Assembly: GCF_016889705.1 (NCBI RefSeq)
Contig: NZ_CP069526.1
Span: 806,001 to 870,000, forward strand
From: Amycolatopsis sp. FDAARGOS 1241
GTDB taxonomy: Bacteria > Actinomycetota > Actinomycetes > Mycobacteriales > Pseudonocardiaceae
Reading direction: 5' to 3'
Length of the DNA: 64,000 nucleotides
Positions 1-8,784 of this stretch are shown here, piece after piece. Position 1 is the first letter of the stretch. Every line of letters starts with the position of its first letter. The position numbers and the translations under genes were made by a program. The notes below the pieces were generated by a model. The model had not been told where the DNA came from and searched no databases. It saw only the letters and a program-made list of their open reading frames with translations.

Positions 1-324
1 CGCGCGGGTCGGGGCGTGCGCCGCGTGGACACCGGCTGGCGGCTTCGCCGGGCGGTTCAGCTCACGCGGCACAGATCGTGGTTCCTCGGGCGGCTCGCAG
101 TGCCGGCAGCTCGCCACTCCGTCCCGCTGGCGGCGGATTCGGGGCGGTGCCGGAGCACCGGCTCGCCAGCCGACGCGTCGCCGCCGGCCGACAAGCCCGT
201 GCTGGCCGCCAGGCTGCGCCGGCCGCGACCGGCGAGCCACCTGCAGTCCGACAACGAATAAAGCCGCCCGCGAACACCCCGCGAGCGGCCCTCTCCACAG
301 CGACTACCTCAAAACGCGGCAACC
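1..324. other. Window edge without a confident gene
   Basis: No reading frame here shows a recognisable protein family. A plus-strand frame runs in from the window edge and ends at a TAA at about 259-261, so the 3' end of a truncated gene is possible, but its composition (Arg/Ala/Pro-rich) looks like ordinary high-GC shadow translation. An imperfect hairpin at about 263-289 lies just before the 3' end of the minus-strand thiolase gene and could be its terminator. Confidence 0.3.
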
Positions 325-1545
325 TCAGGAAAGCCGCTCCAGAACCATCGCCATCCCCTGGCCGCCGCCGACGCACATGGTCTCGAGGCCGAACTGCTTG
401 TCGTGGTGCTGGAGGGAGTTGATGAGCGTCGAGGTGATGCGGGCGCCCGTCATGCCGAACGGGTGGCCGACGGCGATGGCGCCGCCGTTGACGTTGAGGC
501 GGTCGAGGTCGACGCCGAGGTCGCGGTAGGACGGGATGACCTGCGCGGCGAAGGCTTCGTTGATCTCCACCAGGTCGATGTCCGAAATGGACATTCCCGC
601 GCGGGCCAGCGCCTGCTTCGACGCCTCGACCGGGCCGTAGCCCATGATCTCCGGCGACAGGCCCGTCACGCCCGTCGACACGATGCGCGCCAGTGGCGTG
701 AGGCCGAGCTCACGCGCCTTGGTGTCGGACATGACGATGACGGCGGCGGCGCCGTCGTTGAGCGGGCAGCAGTTGCCGGCCGTGACCCGGCCGTCGGGGC
801 GGAACACGGGCTTCAGGCCGGCGACGCCCTCGAGCGTCACGCCCGCGCGCGGGCCGTCGTCCTTCGACACGACCGTGCCGTCCGGGAGGGTGACCGGCGT
901 GATGTCCTTGGCCCAGAACCCGTCGGCGATCGCCTTCTCCGCGAGGTTCTGCGAGCGCACGCCGAACTCGTCCATCTCTTCACGCGTGATGCCCTTGAGC
1001 CGCGCCAGGTTTTCGGCGGTCTGGCCCATGGCGATGTAGACGTCGGGGACCAGGCCGTCCGCACGCGGGTCCGTCCAGCTGTCCGTGCCCGATTCGGCGG
1101 TGGCCTTCGTGCGGGCCTCGGCGTCGGCGAACAGCGGGTTGTGTGTGTCCGGCCAGGAGTCCGAGCTGCCCTTCGCGAAGCGCGACACGGTCTCGACGCC
1201 GGCGGAGATGAAGACGTCGCCTTCACCCGCCTTGATGGCGTGCATCGCCATGCGGGTCGTCTGGAGGCTGGAGGAGCAGTAGCGCGTGATCGTGCAGCCG
1301 GGCAGGTGGTCGTAGCCCAGTTCGACGGCCACGACGCGGCCCATGTTGAACCCGGACTCGCCGCCGGGCAGGCCGCAGCCGAGCATCAGGTCGTCGATGT
1401 CGGCGGGGCCGAGCTGGGGAATCTTGTCGAGCGCCGCCCGGATCATCTGCACGGTGAGGTCGTCGGGACGCATGTCGACCAGCGATCCCTTGGCCGCGCG
1501 GCCGATCGGGGAGCGGGCGGTGGAGACGATGACGGCTTCGGGCAT
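325..1545 (-). CDS. fadA3: Acetyl-CoA acetyltransferase / beta-ketoacyl-CoA thiolase
   Basis: A 406-residue thiolase that condenses or cleaves acetoacetyl- or 3-ketoacyl-CoA in fatty-acid or ketone metabolism in the cytoplasm. The catalytic residues expected of the family are visible: nucleophilic Cys90 in RYCSSSLQTTRM, His361 in GHPFGMTGAR and Cys391 in CVGGGQGMAM close to the C-terminus. Length is normal for the family. The ATG start gives the usual N-terminus MPEAVIVSTARSPIGRA; the frame stays open upstream, but that part does not look like thiolase. It is transcribed away from the membrane protein at 1663. Its position at the edge of the cbs-metB-greA-mca order matches the M. tuberculosis fadA3 locus, from which the symbol is taken by inference. 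Confidence 0.93.
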   Translation of the reverse strand: MPEAVIVSTARSPIGRAAKGSLVDMRPDDLTVQMIRAALDKIPQLGPADIDDLMLGCGLPGGESGFNMGRVVAVELGYDHLPGCTITRYCSSSLQTTRMAMHAIKAGEGDVFISAGVETVSRFAKGSSDSWPDTHNPLFADAEARTKATAESGTDSWTDPRADGLVPDVYIAMGQTAENLARLKGITREEMDEFGVRSQNLAEKAIADGFWAKDITPVTLPDGTVVSKDDGPRAGVTLEGVAGLKPVFRPDGRVTAGNCCPLNDGAAAVIVMSDTKARELGLTPLARIVSTGVTGLSPEIMGYGPVEASKQALARAGMSISDIDLVEINEAFAAQVIPSYRDLGVDLDRLNVNGGAIAVGHPFGMTGARITSTLINSLQHHDKQFGLETMCVGGGQGMAMVLERLS

Positions 1546-1662
1546 GGCGTGACACTTCCTCGGGTCGGTGTGCACTAAGCGGTTGCTCACCATAGTGCCG
1601 CTTGCGTGCCCCGGCGCAAAGCCGGGAGCGATGCGTGCCACTCCGATGGCAAGATCCCCGCC

Positions 1663-2613
1663 GTGACGAACCGGAGCCGCGCCCTGCGCACGAGCACGAT
1701 CCTGTGGTGGGGAGCCGGCCTGATCGCGGTCGCCGCGGCCGCCGCGCTCCTCCTCCTGACGACACTCGGCGGCGGCAGCCCGCAGGACACCGCGCGGCTC
1801 GACGCGCTGCGCACGGCCGCGAACGTCGTCGTCGGCACCGGTGGCGCGGCCGCCCTCCTGCTCGCCGCGCGGCGCCAGCGCTCGGCCGAGCTCGACCTGG
1901 AGCAGAAGGACCACGACGCCACCCAACGGCGCTTCACCGACACCTACAGCAAAGCCGCGGACCAGCTCGGCAGCGACAAGGCGCCGGTCCGGTTCGCCGG
2001 GCTCTACGCACTCGAACGCCTCGCACAGGAGTACCCGGAGCAACGCCAGACCATCGTCAACCTCTTCTGCGCCTACTTGCGGATGCCCTTCGACCCCGAG
2101 GACCCCTCCACCGGGACCCGCCAGGAGACCGAAGTCCGCTCGGCCGCCCAGCGCATCCTCTGCCTGCACCTGCGGCCCGGGCGCAACGACGACAACGCCG
2201 CGTTCTGGCCGGACGTGGACCTCGACTTCTCCGGTGCCAGACTGGTCCGCCTCTCGCTCACGCGCTGCCGGATCCGCTCGATCGCCTGCTACGGCACCAC
2301 CTTCGTCGAGCTGGCAGAGTTCACGGGCACGGAGATAACGAGCAAGGCCGAGTTCCCGCAGAGCCGCTTCCTCGGGCTCGCCGACTTCCGCGGCGCCGTG
2401 TTCGGCGGGACCGGTGACACGTTCACGGGGGCCGCCTTCGAAGGGCCGTCGCTCTTCGGCGATCGGGTCATGGCCCGCCTGTGCGGTGCGACGACCCGAA
2501 CCGACGTCGACCGCAGCTGGCCGCCGGGCTGGGCGGAGAAGCCGATCGAGGGGTGGGAGGGGCACTGGGCCGCCCTCGTCCCGGAGGAACCGGCGTCCCC
2601 GCCGCCTGCCTGA
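1663..2613 (+). CDS. Membrane-anchored pentapeptide-repeat-like protein
   Basis: Predicted 316-residue protein with two hydrophobic segments near the N-terminus (about residues 12-33 and 45-62), then a charged stretch and a soluble region containing TYSKAADQLGSDKAPVRFAG and LYALERLAQEYPEQRQ, a signature seen in many actinobacterial membrane proteins. The C-terminal part (about 180-270) has irregular pentapeptide-like repeats of the F-x-G/A-A type (DFSGARL, EFTGTEI, DFRGAVF, TGAAF), which would form a right-handed beta helix. GTG 1663 is preferred because the segment before it is not membrane-like; an upstream ATG at 1606 is possible. The biochemical role is unknown. It is divergent from the thiolase gene and precedes cbs by 77 bp. 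Confidence 0.75.
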   Translation: MTNRSRALRTSTILWWGAGLIAVAAAAALLLLTTLGGGSPQDTARLDALRTAANVVVGTGGAAALLLAARRQRSAELDLEQKDHDATQRRFTDTYSKAADQLGSDKAPVRFAGLYALERLAQEYPEQRQTIVNLFCAYLRMPFDPEDPSTGTRQETEVRSAAQRILCLHLRPGRNDDNAAFWPDVDLDFSGARLVRLSLTRCRIRSIACYGTTFVELAEFTGTEITSKAEFPQSRFLGLADFRGAVFGGTGDTFTGAAFEGPSLFGDRVMARLCGATTRTDVDRSWPPGWAEKPIEGWEGHWAALVPEEPASPPPA

Positions 2614-2690
2614 GTGGACAGCGCCGCAGGTCCGGCGTTTAGGCTGGGCACGCCGCCGAGATCCGGCGCAGAAAGAGCAGGAGCGCAGAC

Positions 2691-4070
2691 GTGGAGTACG
2701 CCGAGCACATCGTCGACCTGGTGGGCAACACGCCGCTGGTCAAGCTGAACTCCCTCACCACGGGGCTCAAGCCGCTGGTGCTCGCGAAGGTCGAGTACGT
2801 CAACCCCGGCGGCAGTGTGAAGGACCGCATCGCACTGCGGATGATCGAAGCCGCCGAGGCCTCGGGCGAGCTGCGGCCCGGCGGGACGATCGTGGAGCCG
2901 ACTTCGGGCAACACGGGCGTGGGGCTGGCGATGGTCGCGCAGCGCAAGGGCTACAAGTGCGTGTTCGTCTGCCCCGACAAGGTGAGCGAGGACAAGCGCA
3001 ACGTCCTGCGCGCGTACGGCGCCCGCGTCGTCGTCTGCCCGACCGCGGTGCCGCCCGAGCACCCGGACTCGTACTACAACGTGTCCGACCGGCTCGTCCG
3101 CGAGATCGACGGCGCTTGGAAGCCCAACCAGTACGCCAACCCCGAGAACCCGGAGAGCCACTACCGCTCCACCGGCCCGGAGATCTGGCGCCAGACCGAC
3201 GGCAAGATCACGCACTTCGTCGCGGGCGTCGGCACCGGGGGCACCATCTCGGGCACCGGCCGTTTCCTCAAGGAGGTGAGCGACGGCCGCGTGCAGGTCG
3301 TCGGCGCCGACCCCGAGGGATCCGTCTACTCCGGTGGTTCCGGCCGGCCGTACCTGGTCGAGGGCGTCGGCGAGGACTTCTGGCCCGAGACCTACGACCG
3401 CGGCGTCGCCGACCAGATCATCGCGGTGTCCGACGCGCACTCGTTCGACACGACGCGCCGGCTCGCGCTCGAGGAAGGCCTGCTGGTCGGCGGCTCGTGC
3501 GGCATGGCCGTCGCCGCCGCGCTGAAGCTCGCCGAGGGGCTGACCGAGCACGACGTCGTCGTGGTCCTGCTGCCCGACGGCGGCCGCGGCTACCTCACGA
3601 AGGTCTTCAACGACGCCTGGATGTCGTCCTACGGCTTCCTCCCGCCTGACTCTTCGGGCGCGACGATCGGCGATGTGCTCACCAAGAAGAGCGGTGCACT
3701 GCCCAGCCTGGTGCACTCGCACCCGAACGAGACCGTCGCCGAGGCGGTGGCGATCCTGTCGGAGTTCGGCGTGAGCCAGATGCCCGTGGTCAGCGCGGAG
3801 CCGCCGGTGATGGCCGCCGAGGTGGTCGGCGCCGTGAACGAGCGCGACCTGCTCGACGCCCTGTTCACCGGCAAGGCCCAGCTCGCCGACCGGCTCGAGA
3901 CGCACATGTCGCCACCCCTGCCGACCATCGGCGCGGGCGAGCAGGTCAGTGCCGCGATGAAGGCGCTCGAGGGAGCCGACGGCGCACTCGTGCTGATCGA
4001 CGGCAAGCCCGCCGGCGTCGTCACCAGGCACGATCTGCTCGCGTTCCTCGCCGGGCGGACGAACCGATAA
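2691..4070 (+). CDS. cbs: Cystathionine beta-synthase with C-terminal CBS domains
   Basis: A PLP enzyme of 459 residues that condenses serine and homocysteine to cystathionine (reverse transsulfuration). The PLP lysine is Lys44 in GGSVKDRIALRM; EPTSGNTGVG is the substrate/phosphate loop and GTGGTISGTGRFLKE binds the cofactor phosphate. The tail from about residue 325 contains two CBS motifs (SLVHSHPNETVAEAVAIL and HMSPPLPTIG...ALVLIDGKPAGVVTRHDL), a regulatory adenosyl-ligand module. The start is a GTG preceded by an AG-rich stretch ending gagcgcagac. metB lies 4.7 kb downstream on the same strand, so both steps that interconvert homocysteine and cysteine are nearby. Ortholog of M. tuberculosis Rv1077 by position. 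Confidence 0.96.
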   Translation: MEYAEHIVDLVGNTPLVKLNSLTTGLKPLVLAKVEYVNPGGSVKDRIALRMIEAAEASGELRPGGTIVEPTSGNTGVGLAMVAQRKGYKCVFVCPDKVSEDKRNVLRAYGARVVVCPTAVPPEHPDSYYNVSDRLVREIDGAWKPNQYANPENPESHYRSTGPEIWRQTDGKITHFVAGVGTGGTISGTGRFLKEVSDGRVQVVGADPEGSVYSGGSGRPYLVEGVGEDFWPETYDRGVADQIIAVSDAHSFDTTRRLALEEGLLVGGSCGMAVAAALKLAEGLTEHDVVVVLLPDGGRGYLTKVFNDAWMSSYGFLPPDSSGATIGDVLTKKSGALPSLVHSHPNETVAEAVAILSEFGVSQMPVVSAEPPVMAAEVVGAVNERDLLDALFTGKAQLADRLETHMSPPLPTIGAGEQVSAAMKALEGADGALVLIDGKPAGVVTRHDLLAFLAGRTNR

Positions 4071-4079
4071 ATCGGCAAA

Positions 4080-4112
4080 GCGGGACGGGGCGTTCCGAGC
4101 GCCCTGCCCCGC
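4080..4112 (+). terminator. Probable terminator after cbs
   Basis: An imperfect GC-rich hairpin with 13-nt arms (4080-4092 and 4100-4112) and a 7-nt loop starts 9 bp after the cbs stop. There is no T-run, which is usual in high-GC actinomycetes. Confidence 0.5.
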
Positions 4113-4175
4113 TATCCGATAGCGTGGGCGCGGTAGAACTTTTTCGCGTCCTCGTCAAGGGGGTTCAAGACCCAC

Positions 4176-5747
4176 ATGAGTGCTCCGCAGCCACCGAGCC
4201 AGCCCGGGGACGGCGGCGAGCAGCCGCCGCAGGGCCCACCGAGTGGTCCCACACCTCAGCAGGACAGTCCGTTCGGCGCGTCGGAGCCGACCCAGGTGGT
4301 CCAGCCGGGCCAGCCGCAGCCGCCGGCCCCCGCGTCGGGTGAGGGCGGTCTGTTCGGCGAGGCCCCCGAGCCGACGCAGGTCGTCCGGCCGGGTGACGCG
4401 AACCCCGGCGAAAGCCACTTCGGCGCCGAGTCGACGCAGCTCGTGTCGCCGGGCTCGCAGCCACCGGCCATCCCGTACGCGCCGCCGCCCAGCATGGCCG
4501 ACAACCCCGCGGCCATGGGCGGCGGTTTCGGCCAGCCGGGCTTCGGGGCGCAGCCCGGTGGCTTCGGCCAGCCGGGTCATCCTGGCCAGCCCGGTCAGCC
4601 GGGTGGTTTCGGTGAGCCCAGCCAGCCGCAGGGCTTCGGCGCGCCGGGTGGGCCCGGTGGCTTCGACCAGGGCGCCGGTACGTTCGGCGCTCCGCCGCAG
4701 CACGGTGGTTTCGGCGGTCAGCCGGGTGGTTTCGGAGCGCCACCGGCTTTCGGCGCCGCGCCCGCCGCGCCGGCTTCCGGCAACGGCATGTACGGCTACA
4801 TCGCCGGCGGGATCGTCGCGCTGCTCGGTGTGCTGTCGCTGATCTGGTCGTTCCTCTACATGGGTGAAGCCAGTGACTACTCGTCGGCCCTGAGCGAGGC
4901 GCGCCAGCAGGCGGGCGACGCGCGCGTCGACCAGCTGCTGGCCCAGTCGGGGCTCGCCTCGCCGGGCGCGATCTGGCTCTACGTGATCCTGCTGCTCGTC
5001 GGCGCGGTCATCGCGATCGCGGGTGGCGTCGGCCTGATCCTGGCCGGACGGCTCGGCGGCGGGCTCAGGAAACTCGTGCCGATCGTGGTCGCCGTGGGCG
5101 GCCTCGTGCTGACCGTCTTCGGCATCCTGCTGATCGGCGGCACGACCCCGAACGCGGGCTTCGGCGCCGGCGCCACCGCCGACAACCTCGGCATGCCGAC
5201 GCTCATCTTCGGCATCCTGATCCTCATCGTCGGCGTCGTCGGCCTGATCCCGCCGACGGCCCAGTACGTCGGCCTCGGCGCCGGCTCGGCTCCCAGCCAG
5301 CCGGGCGGCTTCGGCGGCCCGCCCCCGGGCCAGGGCGGCTTCGGCCAGCCCCAGGGCTTCGGCGCCCAGCCGGGCTTCGGCCAGCCGGGCGACCAGGGCC
5401 AGCCTCCTTTCGGTGCTCCGGGCGCTCCCGGCCAGCAGGGCTTCGGCCAGCCGGGCAACCCGAACCCCAGCAGCGGCGGCTTCCCGCAACCGGGCCAGCC
5501 AGGCGGTTTCGGCCAGCCCCCTCAGCCGGGCTACGGCCAGCCCCCCGAGCAGCCGGGCAGCGGCGGCTTCCCCCAGCCGGGCCAGCCCCAGCCCGGCGGC
5601 TACCCGCAGCAGCCCCCGCCCGGTTACGGCCCGCCCCCGGGCTACGGCCCCCCGCCGGGCCAGCAGCCCCCTCCCGGCTACGGCCCACCCCCCGGCCAGG
5701 GCGGCTACGGCCAGCCGGGGCAGCCGCCGCAGCAACAGCAGTGGTGA
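4176..5747 (+). CDS. Gly/Pro/Gln-rich membrane protein (Pra-like)
   Basis: A 523-residue protein with a low-complexity N-terminal region (about 1-200, FGQPGG-type repeats), four closely spaced hydrophobic helices (about 207-230, 265-290, 294-318 and 330-352), and a second long low-complexity tail of [13 protein letters not shown] and FGQPG units. The architecture and its place between cbs and metB correspond to the proline-rich antigen homologue Rv1078 (pra). It probably sits in the cytoplasmic membrane with disordered arms; no enzymatic motif is visible. ATG 4176 gives [13 protein letters not shown]. The function of the family is not established to my knowledge. Confidence 0.88.
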   Translation: MSAPQPPSQPGDGGEQPPQGPPSGPTPQQDSPFGASEPTQVVQPGQPQPPAPASGEGGLFGEAPEPTQVVRPGDANPGESHFGAESTQLVSPGSQPPAIPYAPPPSMADNPAAMGGGFGQPGFGAQPGGFGQPGHPGQPGQPGGFGEPSQPQGFGAPGGPGGFDQGAGTFGAPPQHGGFGGQPGGFGAPPAFGAAPAAPASGNGMYGYIAGGIVALLGVLSLIWSFLYMGEASDYSSALSEARQQAGDARVDQLLAQSGLASPGAIWLYVILLLVGAVIAIAGGVGLILAGRLGGGLRKLVPIVVAVGGLVLTVFGILLIGGTTPNAGFGAGATADNLGMPTLIFGILILIVGVVGLIPPTAQYVGLGAGSAPSQPGGFGGPPPGQGGFGQPQGFGAQPGFGQPGDQGQPPFGAPGAPGQQGFGQPGNPNPSSGGFPQPGQPGGFGQPPQPGYGQPPEQPGSGGFPQPGQPQPGGYPQQPPPGYGPPPGYGPPPGQQPPPGYGPPPGQGGYGQPGQPPQQQQW

Positions 5748-5761
5748 GCTGAAGCCTTCGC

Positions 5762-5800
5762 GAAGGGCCCCTTCGGTGCACGTCACCGAAGGGGCCCTTC
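5762..5800 (+). terminator. Strong hairpin terminator
   Basis: A perfect 17-bp inverted repeat (5762-5778 with 5784-5800, 5-nt loop) followed by a pyrimidine tract (tctttcccc). It ends the transcript of the Pra-like gene 15 bp after its stop and separates it from the repeat array downstream. Confidence 0.88.
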
Positions 5801-5911
5801 TCTTTCCCCGGCGTGGCCACGCTCGCTCGAACGCCTCGGCGGCACGCAGGCACCTGCGGCGCCGGCAGACGCCGCGGTGAGTGACAGGCTTGGGTCCTCG
5901 CTGCCCCCACC

Positions 5912-6890
5912 GCCCCGTGAGCCCGCTCTCGGTTGGGAGCTTTGGCTGCGGCCTGGCGGGGTCGGTCGCCGCGGCGGAAGGTGCTGGGCCGGGCGCTCGT
6001 AGTCCAGTGCCCGGTGAGCTGCTCTCGTTTGGGCGCTTTGGCTGTGTGCTGGCGTGTGTGGCGTGGTCGGTCGCTGCGGCGACCGTGGTGGTGGGCTGGG
6101 CCCTTGCTGTTCCCCGCCCGGTGAGCCGCGCTTGGTTGGAAGTTTTGGCTGTGTGCTGGCGTGTGTGGCGTGGTCGGTCGCTGCGGCGACCGTGGTCGTG
6201 CGCTGGGCTTTCGCTGTCAACTGCCCGGTGAGTCGCTCTCGGTTCGGAGCTTTGGGTGTGTGCTGGCGTGTGTGGCATGGGCGCTCGCTGCTCACTGCCC
6301 GGTGAGCCACCCTTGCTCGGGAGCTTCAGCTGTGGGCTGGCGAGGGCAGTCGCCGCGGCGGAAGACGCTGGGCTGGACCCTTGCTGTCCAGCGCCGGTGA
6401 GCCGCTCTCGGTCGCAAGCTTTGTTGCGCTGGCGTGTGTGGTGTGGGTGGTCGCTGCGGTGACCGTGGTGGTGGGCTGGGCGCTCGCTGTTCCCCGGCCG
6501 GTGAGCCGCTCTTGGTCGGGAGTTTTGGCTGTGTGCTGGCGGGTGTGGCGTGGTCGATCGCTGCGGCGACCGTGGTGGTGGGTTGGGCACTCGCTGCTCA
6601 CTGCCCGGTGAGCCACCCTTGCTCGGGAGCTTCAGCTGTGGGCTGGCGAGGGCAGTCGCCGCGGCGGAAGACGCTGGGCTGGACCCTTGCTGTCCAGCGC
6701 CGGTGAGCCGCTCCCGGTCGCGAGCTTTTGTTGCGGCTGGCGTGTGTGGCGTGGTCGATCGCTGCGGCGACTGTGGTGGTGGGCTGGGCACTCGCTGTCC
6801 ACCGGCCGGTGACCCCCTCGGTGGGAGCTTGGGCTGGCGGGCGGTCGGCGCGGCGAAGGCGCTGGACCCTCTCTGCCCCCGGCCGGAGAG
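5912..6890. repeat. Non-coding imperfect tandem-repeat array, about 10 units of 75-107 bp
   Basis: Units begin with a cggtgagccgctct-like segment, continue with gctttggctgtgtgctggcg and tggtcggtcgctgcggcgacc, and end before the next ggtgagc. Unit starts are near 5912, 6013, 6120, 6226, 6301, 6395, 6500, 6606, 6700 and 6807. Spacing is mostly 94-107 bp, with one 75-bp unit. Two longer near-identical blocks (about 6290-6395 and 6596-6701) alternate with the commoner type. All frames through it give Arg/Ala/Thr-rich translations typical of shadow reading, and no conserved protein is seen. No transposase, direct target duplication or cas gene is nearby. The function is unknown. Confidence 0.8.
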
Positions 6891-7237
6891 CAGGAAGCAC
6901 CGGTCGTCTTTGTGATGCACGGGCACTGACGGTGGCCCAAGCGACAGCAACACCTGCGGACTCCAGCTGGCGGTCACTGCGAAGTCTCGGCAAGCCGACC
7001 CCTACGGAGCTTGGCGCCCAGAGCAAGTCGCGGCACCCCGACCGGCAGCCGATCTTTGCGAAAAATTGAGAAATGCTGTGTTTCAGTAACGCTGCGCCGT
7101 ATTGATCTTGAATCATTCCGCGGGAAGGGCGATTCGGGCAGGGGTTCTTCATCGCTTCACCATTTGTCGTCCGTGATCGCGATTTCCGGGCTAGGGTGAG
7201 CCGTCCGTTTCGCGTTCGAATCGAGGGGGAGCAAAAG
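6891..7237. other. Intergenic stretch, AT-richer just before a TTG-start gene
   Basis: Part of this stretch (about 7060-7180) is locally AT-richer than the surroundings, including gcgaaaaattgagaaatgct, and may hold the promoter of the membrane protein that starts at 7238. No gene is recognised. Confidence 0.4.
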
Positions 7238-7765
7238 TTGGGTCGCCCGTACGGATCTCCAGCGCAACAGCGCTCCGGCCCCGCGTACGGCGAACCGGCC
7301 GCCGGGCGCCGGCGCCCGTCCGGGGTCACGGCGGTGGCCGCGGCGTTGCTGGGGCTCGTGGCGGCCGTGGCGGCGGGGTACCTGCCGGTGACGTTGTTCA
7401 TCGACATCCCGTCCGGGTTCAGCCTCGGCGACCTTCCGATGTGGACACTCGTCGACCTCGGGGGCTACCTCGGGGCGGGGCTCTTCCTGCTCGTCGGCGC
7501 GGTCGCGACGATCTTCCGCGCCACCGCGGGCGCCGTGCTGCTGATCCTCGGCGCGCTGATCGCCATCGGCTCGATCCTGCTGGAGCCGACGCTCGGCAAC
7601 GCCGGTTATGCGGACTACTTCCAGGTCGTCTTCTCGCTGAAGGGCTTCGCGGCCGTAGACCGCGCCGTGCTGGTCGTGCTCTCGCCGATCATCCTGGTGC
7701 TCGCGGCGCTGCCGCCCACGTTCTCGTTTCTCAGGTACCGGACTTCGGCACCCGGACAGTGGTGA
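7238..7765 (+). CDS. Four-helix membrane protein of unknown function
   Basis: A 175-residue protein with a short Q/P/G/R-rich N-terminus followed by about four hydrophobic segments (VTAVAAALLGLVAAVAAGYL, LGAGLFLLVGAVATIF, AGAVLLILGALIAIGSILL and AVLVVLSPIILVLAAL). The TTG at 7238 is chosen as start because a good ribosome binding site (gaggggga) ends 7 bases upstream; the open frame continues further up without membrane-protein character. Together with the genes at 4176 and 7851 it forms a set of Q/P/G-rich membrane proteins. No enzymatic motif was seen. Confidence 0.75.
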   Translation: MGRPYGSPAQQRSGPAYGEPAAGRRRPSGVTAVAAALLGLVAAVAAGYLPVTLFIDIPSGFSLGDLPMWTLVDLGGYLGAGLFLLVGAVATIFRATAGAVLLILGALIAIGSILLEPTLGNAGYADYFQVVFSLKGFAAVDRAVLVVLSPIILVLAALPPTFSFLRYRTSAPGQW

Positions 7766-7850
7766 TTTTCGCCCCGAACCCGCCCGCGGCCTGGCACGAT
7801 ACGAGGACACCACCCCGCCGCCGGTGGGGGCCGGACGCGAGGGACTTCCG

Positions 7851-8660
7851 TTGAGCTATCCCCAGAACCCCGGGCAGGGGCAGAACCCGCAGCAGCCGTA
7901 CGGCCAGCAGCCCTACCCCGGCCAGCAACTCGTGCCGGGGCAGCCCTTCTCCGGTCCGCAGCAAGTTCCCGGCCAGCCGTTCGCCGGTCCGCAGCCGGTG
8001 CCTGGCCAGCCGTTCTCGGGCACCCAGCCGGTGCCGGGGCAGCCCTTCTCGGGCGCGCAGCCGGTGCCCGGCCAGCCGTTCCCGGGCCAACAGCCGGCTC
8101 CGTACGGGCAGCCGCAGCCCTTCGGCCAACCCGGCCAGCCGTTCGCCGCGTACCCGGGTGGACCCGGCCAGCTCCAGCAGAAGCCGGGCGGCGGCACCGC
8201 GATCACGGCCGCCGTGCTGGCGATCCTCGGCGGCATCGTCGCGGTGATCGGCGTGATCGGCAGCGTCGTCGGCATGGCCGCGTTCCACGGCGTGTTCGGG
8301 CTGCTGATCGTTTCGCTGATCGTCGAACTCGCGATGGCCGTGCTGCTGCTCTGGGGCGCCATCTCGCTGATCATGCACAAGCCGCTGGGCCGGATGCTCG
8401 TGATCATCGGCTGCTCGGTCGCGATCGCGTTCACCGTGATCTCGCTGATCATCTCCATGGCCGGCGGTGTCGGGCTCGGCGCTTCGTCCGAGTTCCTGGG
8501 CTACGGCATCGCGTCGAGCCTGCTGTCGCTCCTCCCGCCGGTGGCCACGCTGGTCCTCGCCATCGTGAAGCCGACGAAGCTGTGGGTCGGCCTCGACGAC
8601 GCTGCCCCGCAGTACGCCGCCGGTTACGTTCAGCAACCGGGTGGGCCGCAGGGCTGGTGA
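7851..8660 (+). CDS. Membrane protein with PGQPF-repeat N-terminus
   Basis: A 269-residue protein. Residues 1-110 are a disordered Gln/Pro/Gly arm with about five near-identical units of the form Q-x-VPGQPFSG, followed by about four membrane helices (AITAAVLAILGGIVAVIGVI, LLIVSLIVELAMAVLLLWGA, MLVIIGCSVAIAFTVISLII and a final hydrophobic segment near 235-250). The TTG start at 7851 gives MSYPQNPGQGQ and has a purine-rich gcgaggga upstream. It lies 85 bp after the membrane protein at 7238 and may be co-transcribed with it. No function can be assigned. Confidence 0.78.
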   Translation: MSYPQNPGQGQNPQQPYGQQPYPGQQLVPGQPFSGPQQVPGQPFAGPQPVPGQPFSGTQPVPGQPFSGAQPVPGQPFPGQQPAPYGQPQPFGQPGQPFAAYPGGPGQLQQKPGGGTAITAAVLAILGGIVAVIGVIGSVVGMAAFHGVFGLLIVSLIVELAMAVLLLWGAISLIMHKPLGRMLVIIGCSVAIAFTVISLIISMAGGVGLGASSEFLGYGIASSLLSLLPPVATLVLAIVKPTKLWVGLDDAAPQYAAGYVQQPGGPQGW

Positions 8661-8665
8661 CCGCT

Positions 8666-8699
8666 CCCTGGTACTGGCGGCGAACCGCCAGTACCAGGG
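8666..8699 (+). terminator. Perfect hairpin between membrane protein gene and metB
   Basis: Arms 8666-8680 and 8685-8699 are perfectly complementary (15 bp) with a CGAA tetraloop. It lies 5 bp after the stop at 8660. There is no T-run, so it is either a GC-type terminator or a stable hairpin upstream of metB. Confidence 0.8.
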
Positions 8700-8784
8700 G
8701 ACAACACGTGCCCCAGCTACTCCGGTCGCCGTGAATTCCGTCCCACCTGGCGGGAATGTCGGGGTCGCGCCGTACCCTGGAATC

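Noticed and set aside
1..261. 3' end of a plus-strand gene
   Set aside because: A frame ends at a TAA near 261, but its translation has no recognisable features and the gene start lies outside the window.
5912..6890. CRISPR array
   Set aside because: Units are about 100 bp, wholly related to each other with no unique spacers, and no cas genes are present.
4155..6977. A 940-codon minus-strand open frame over the repeat array
   Set aside because: It is antisense to the Pra-like gene and reads the tandem repeats as Ser/Arg/Pro-rich sequence; no start context or family similarity.
8666..8699. Riboswitch for metB
   Set aside because: It is a simple perfect hairpin right after the previous gene's stop, better explained as a terminator.
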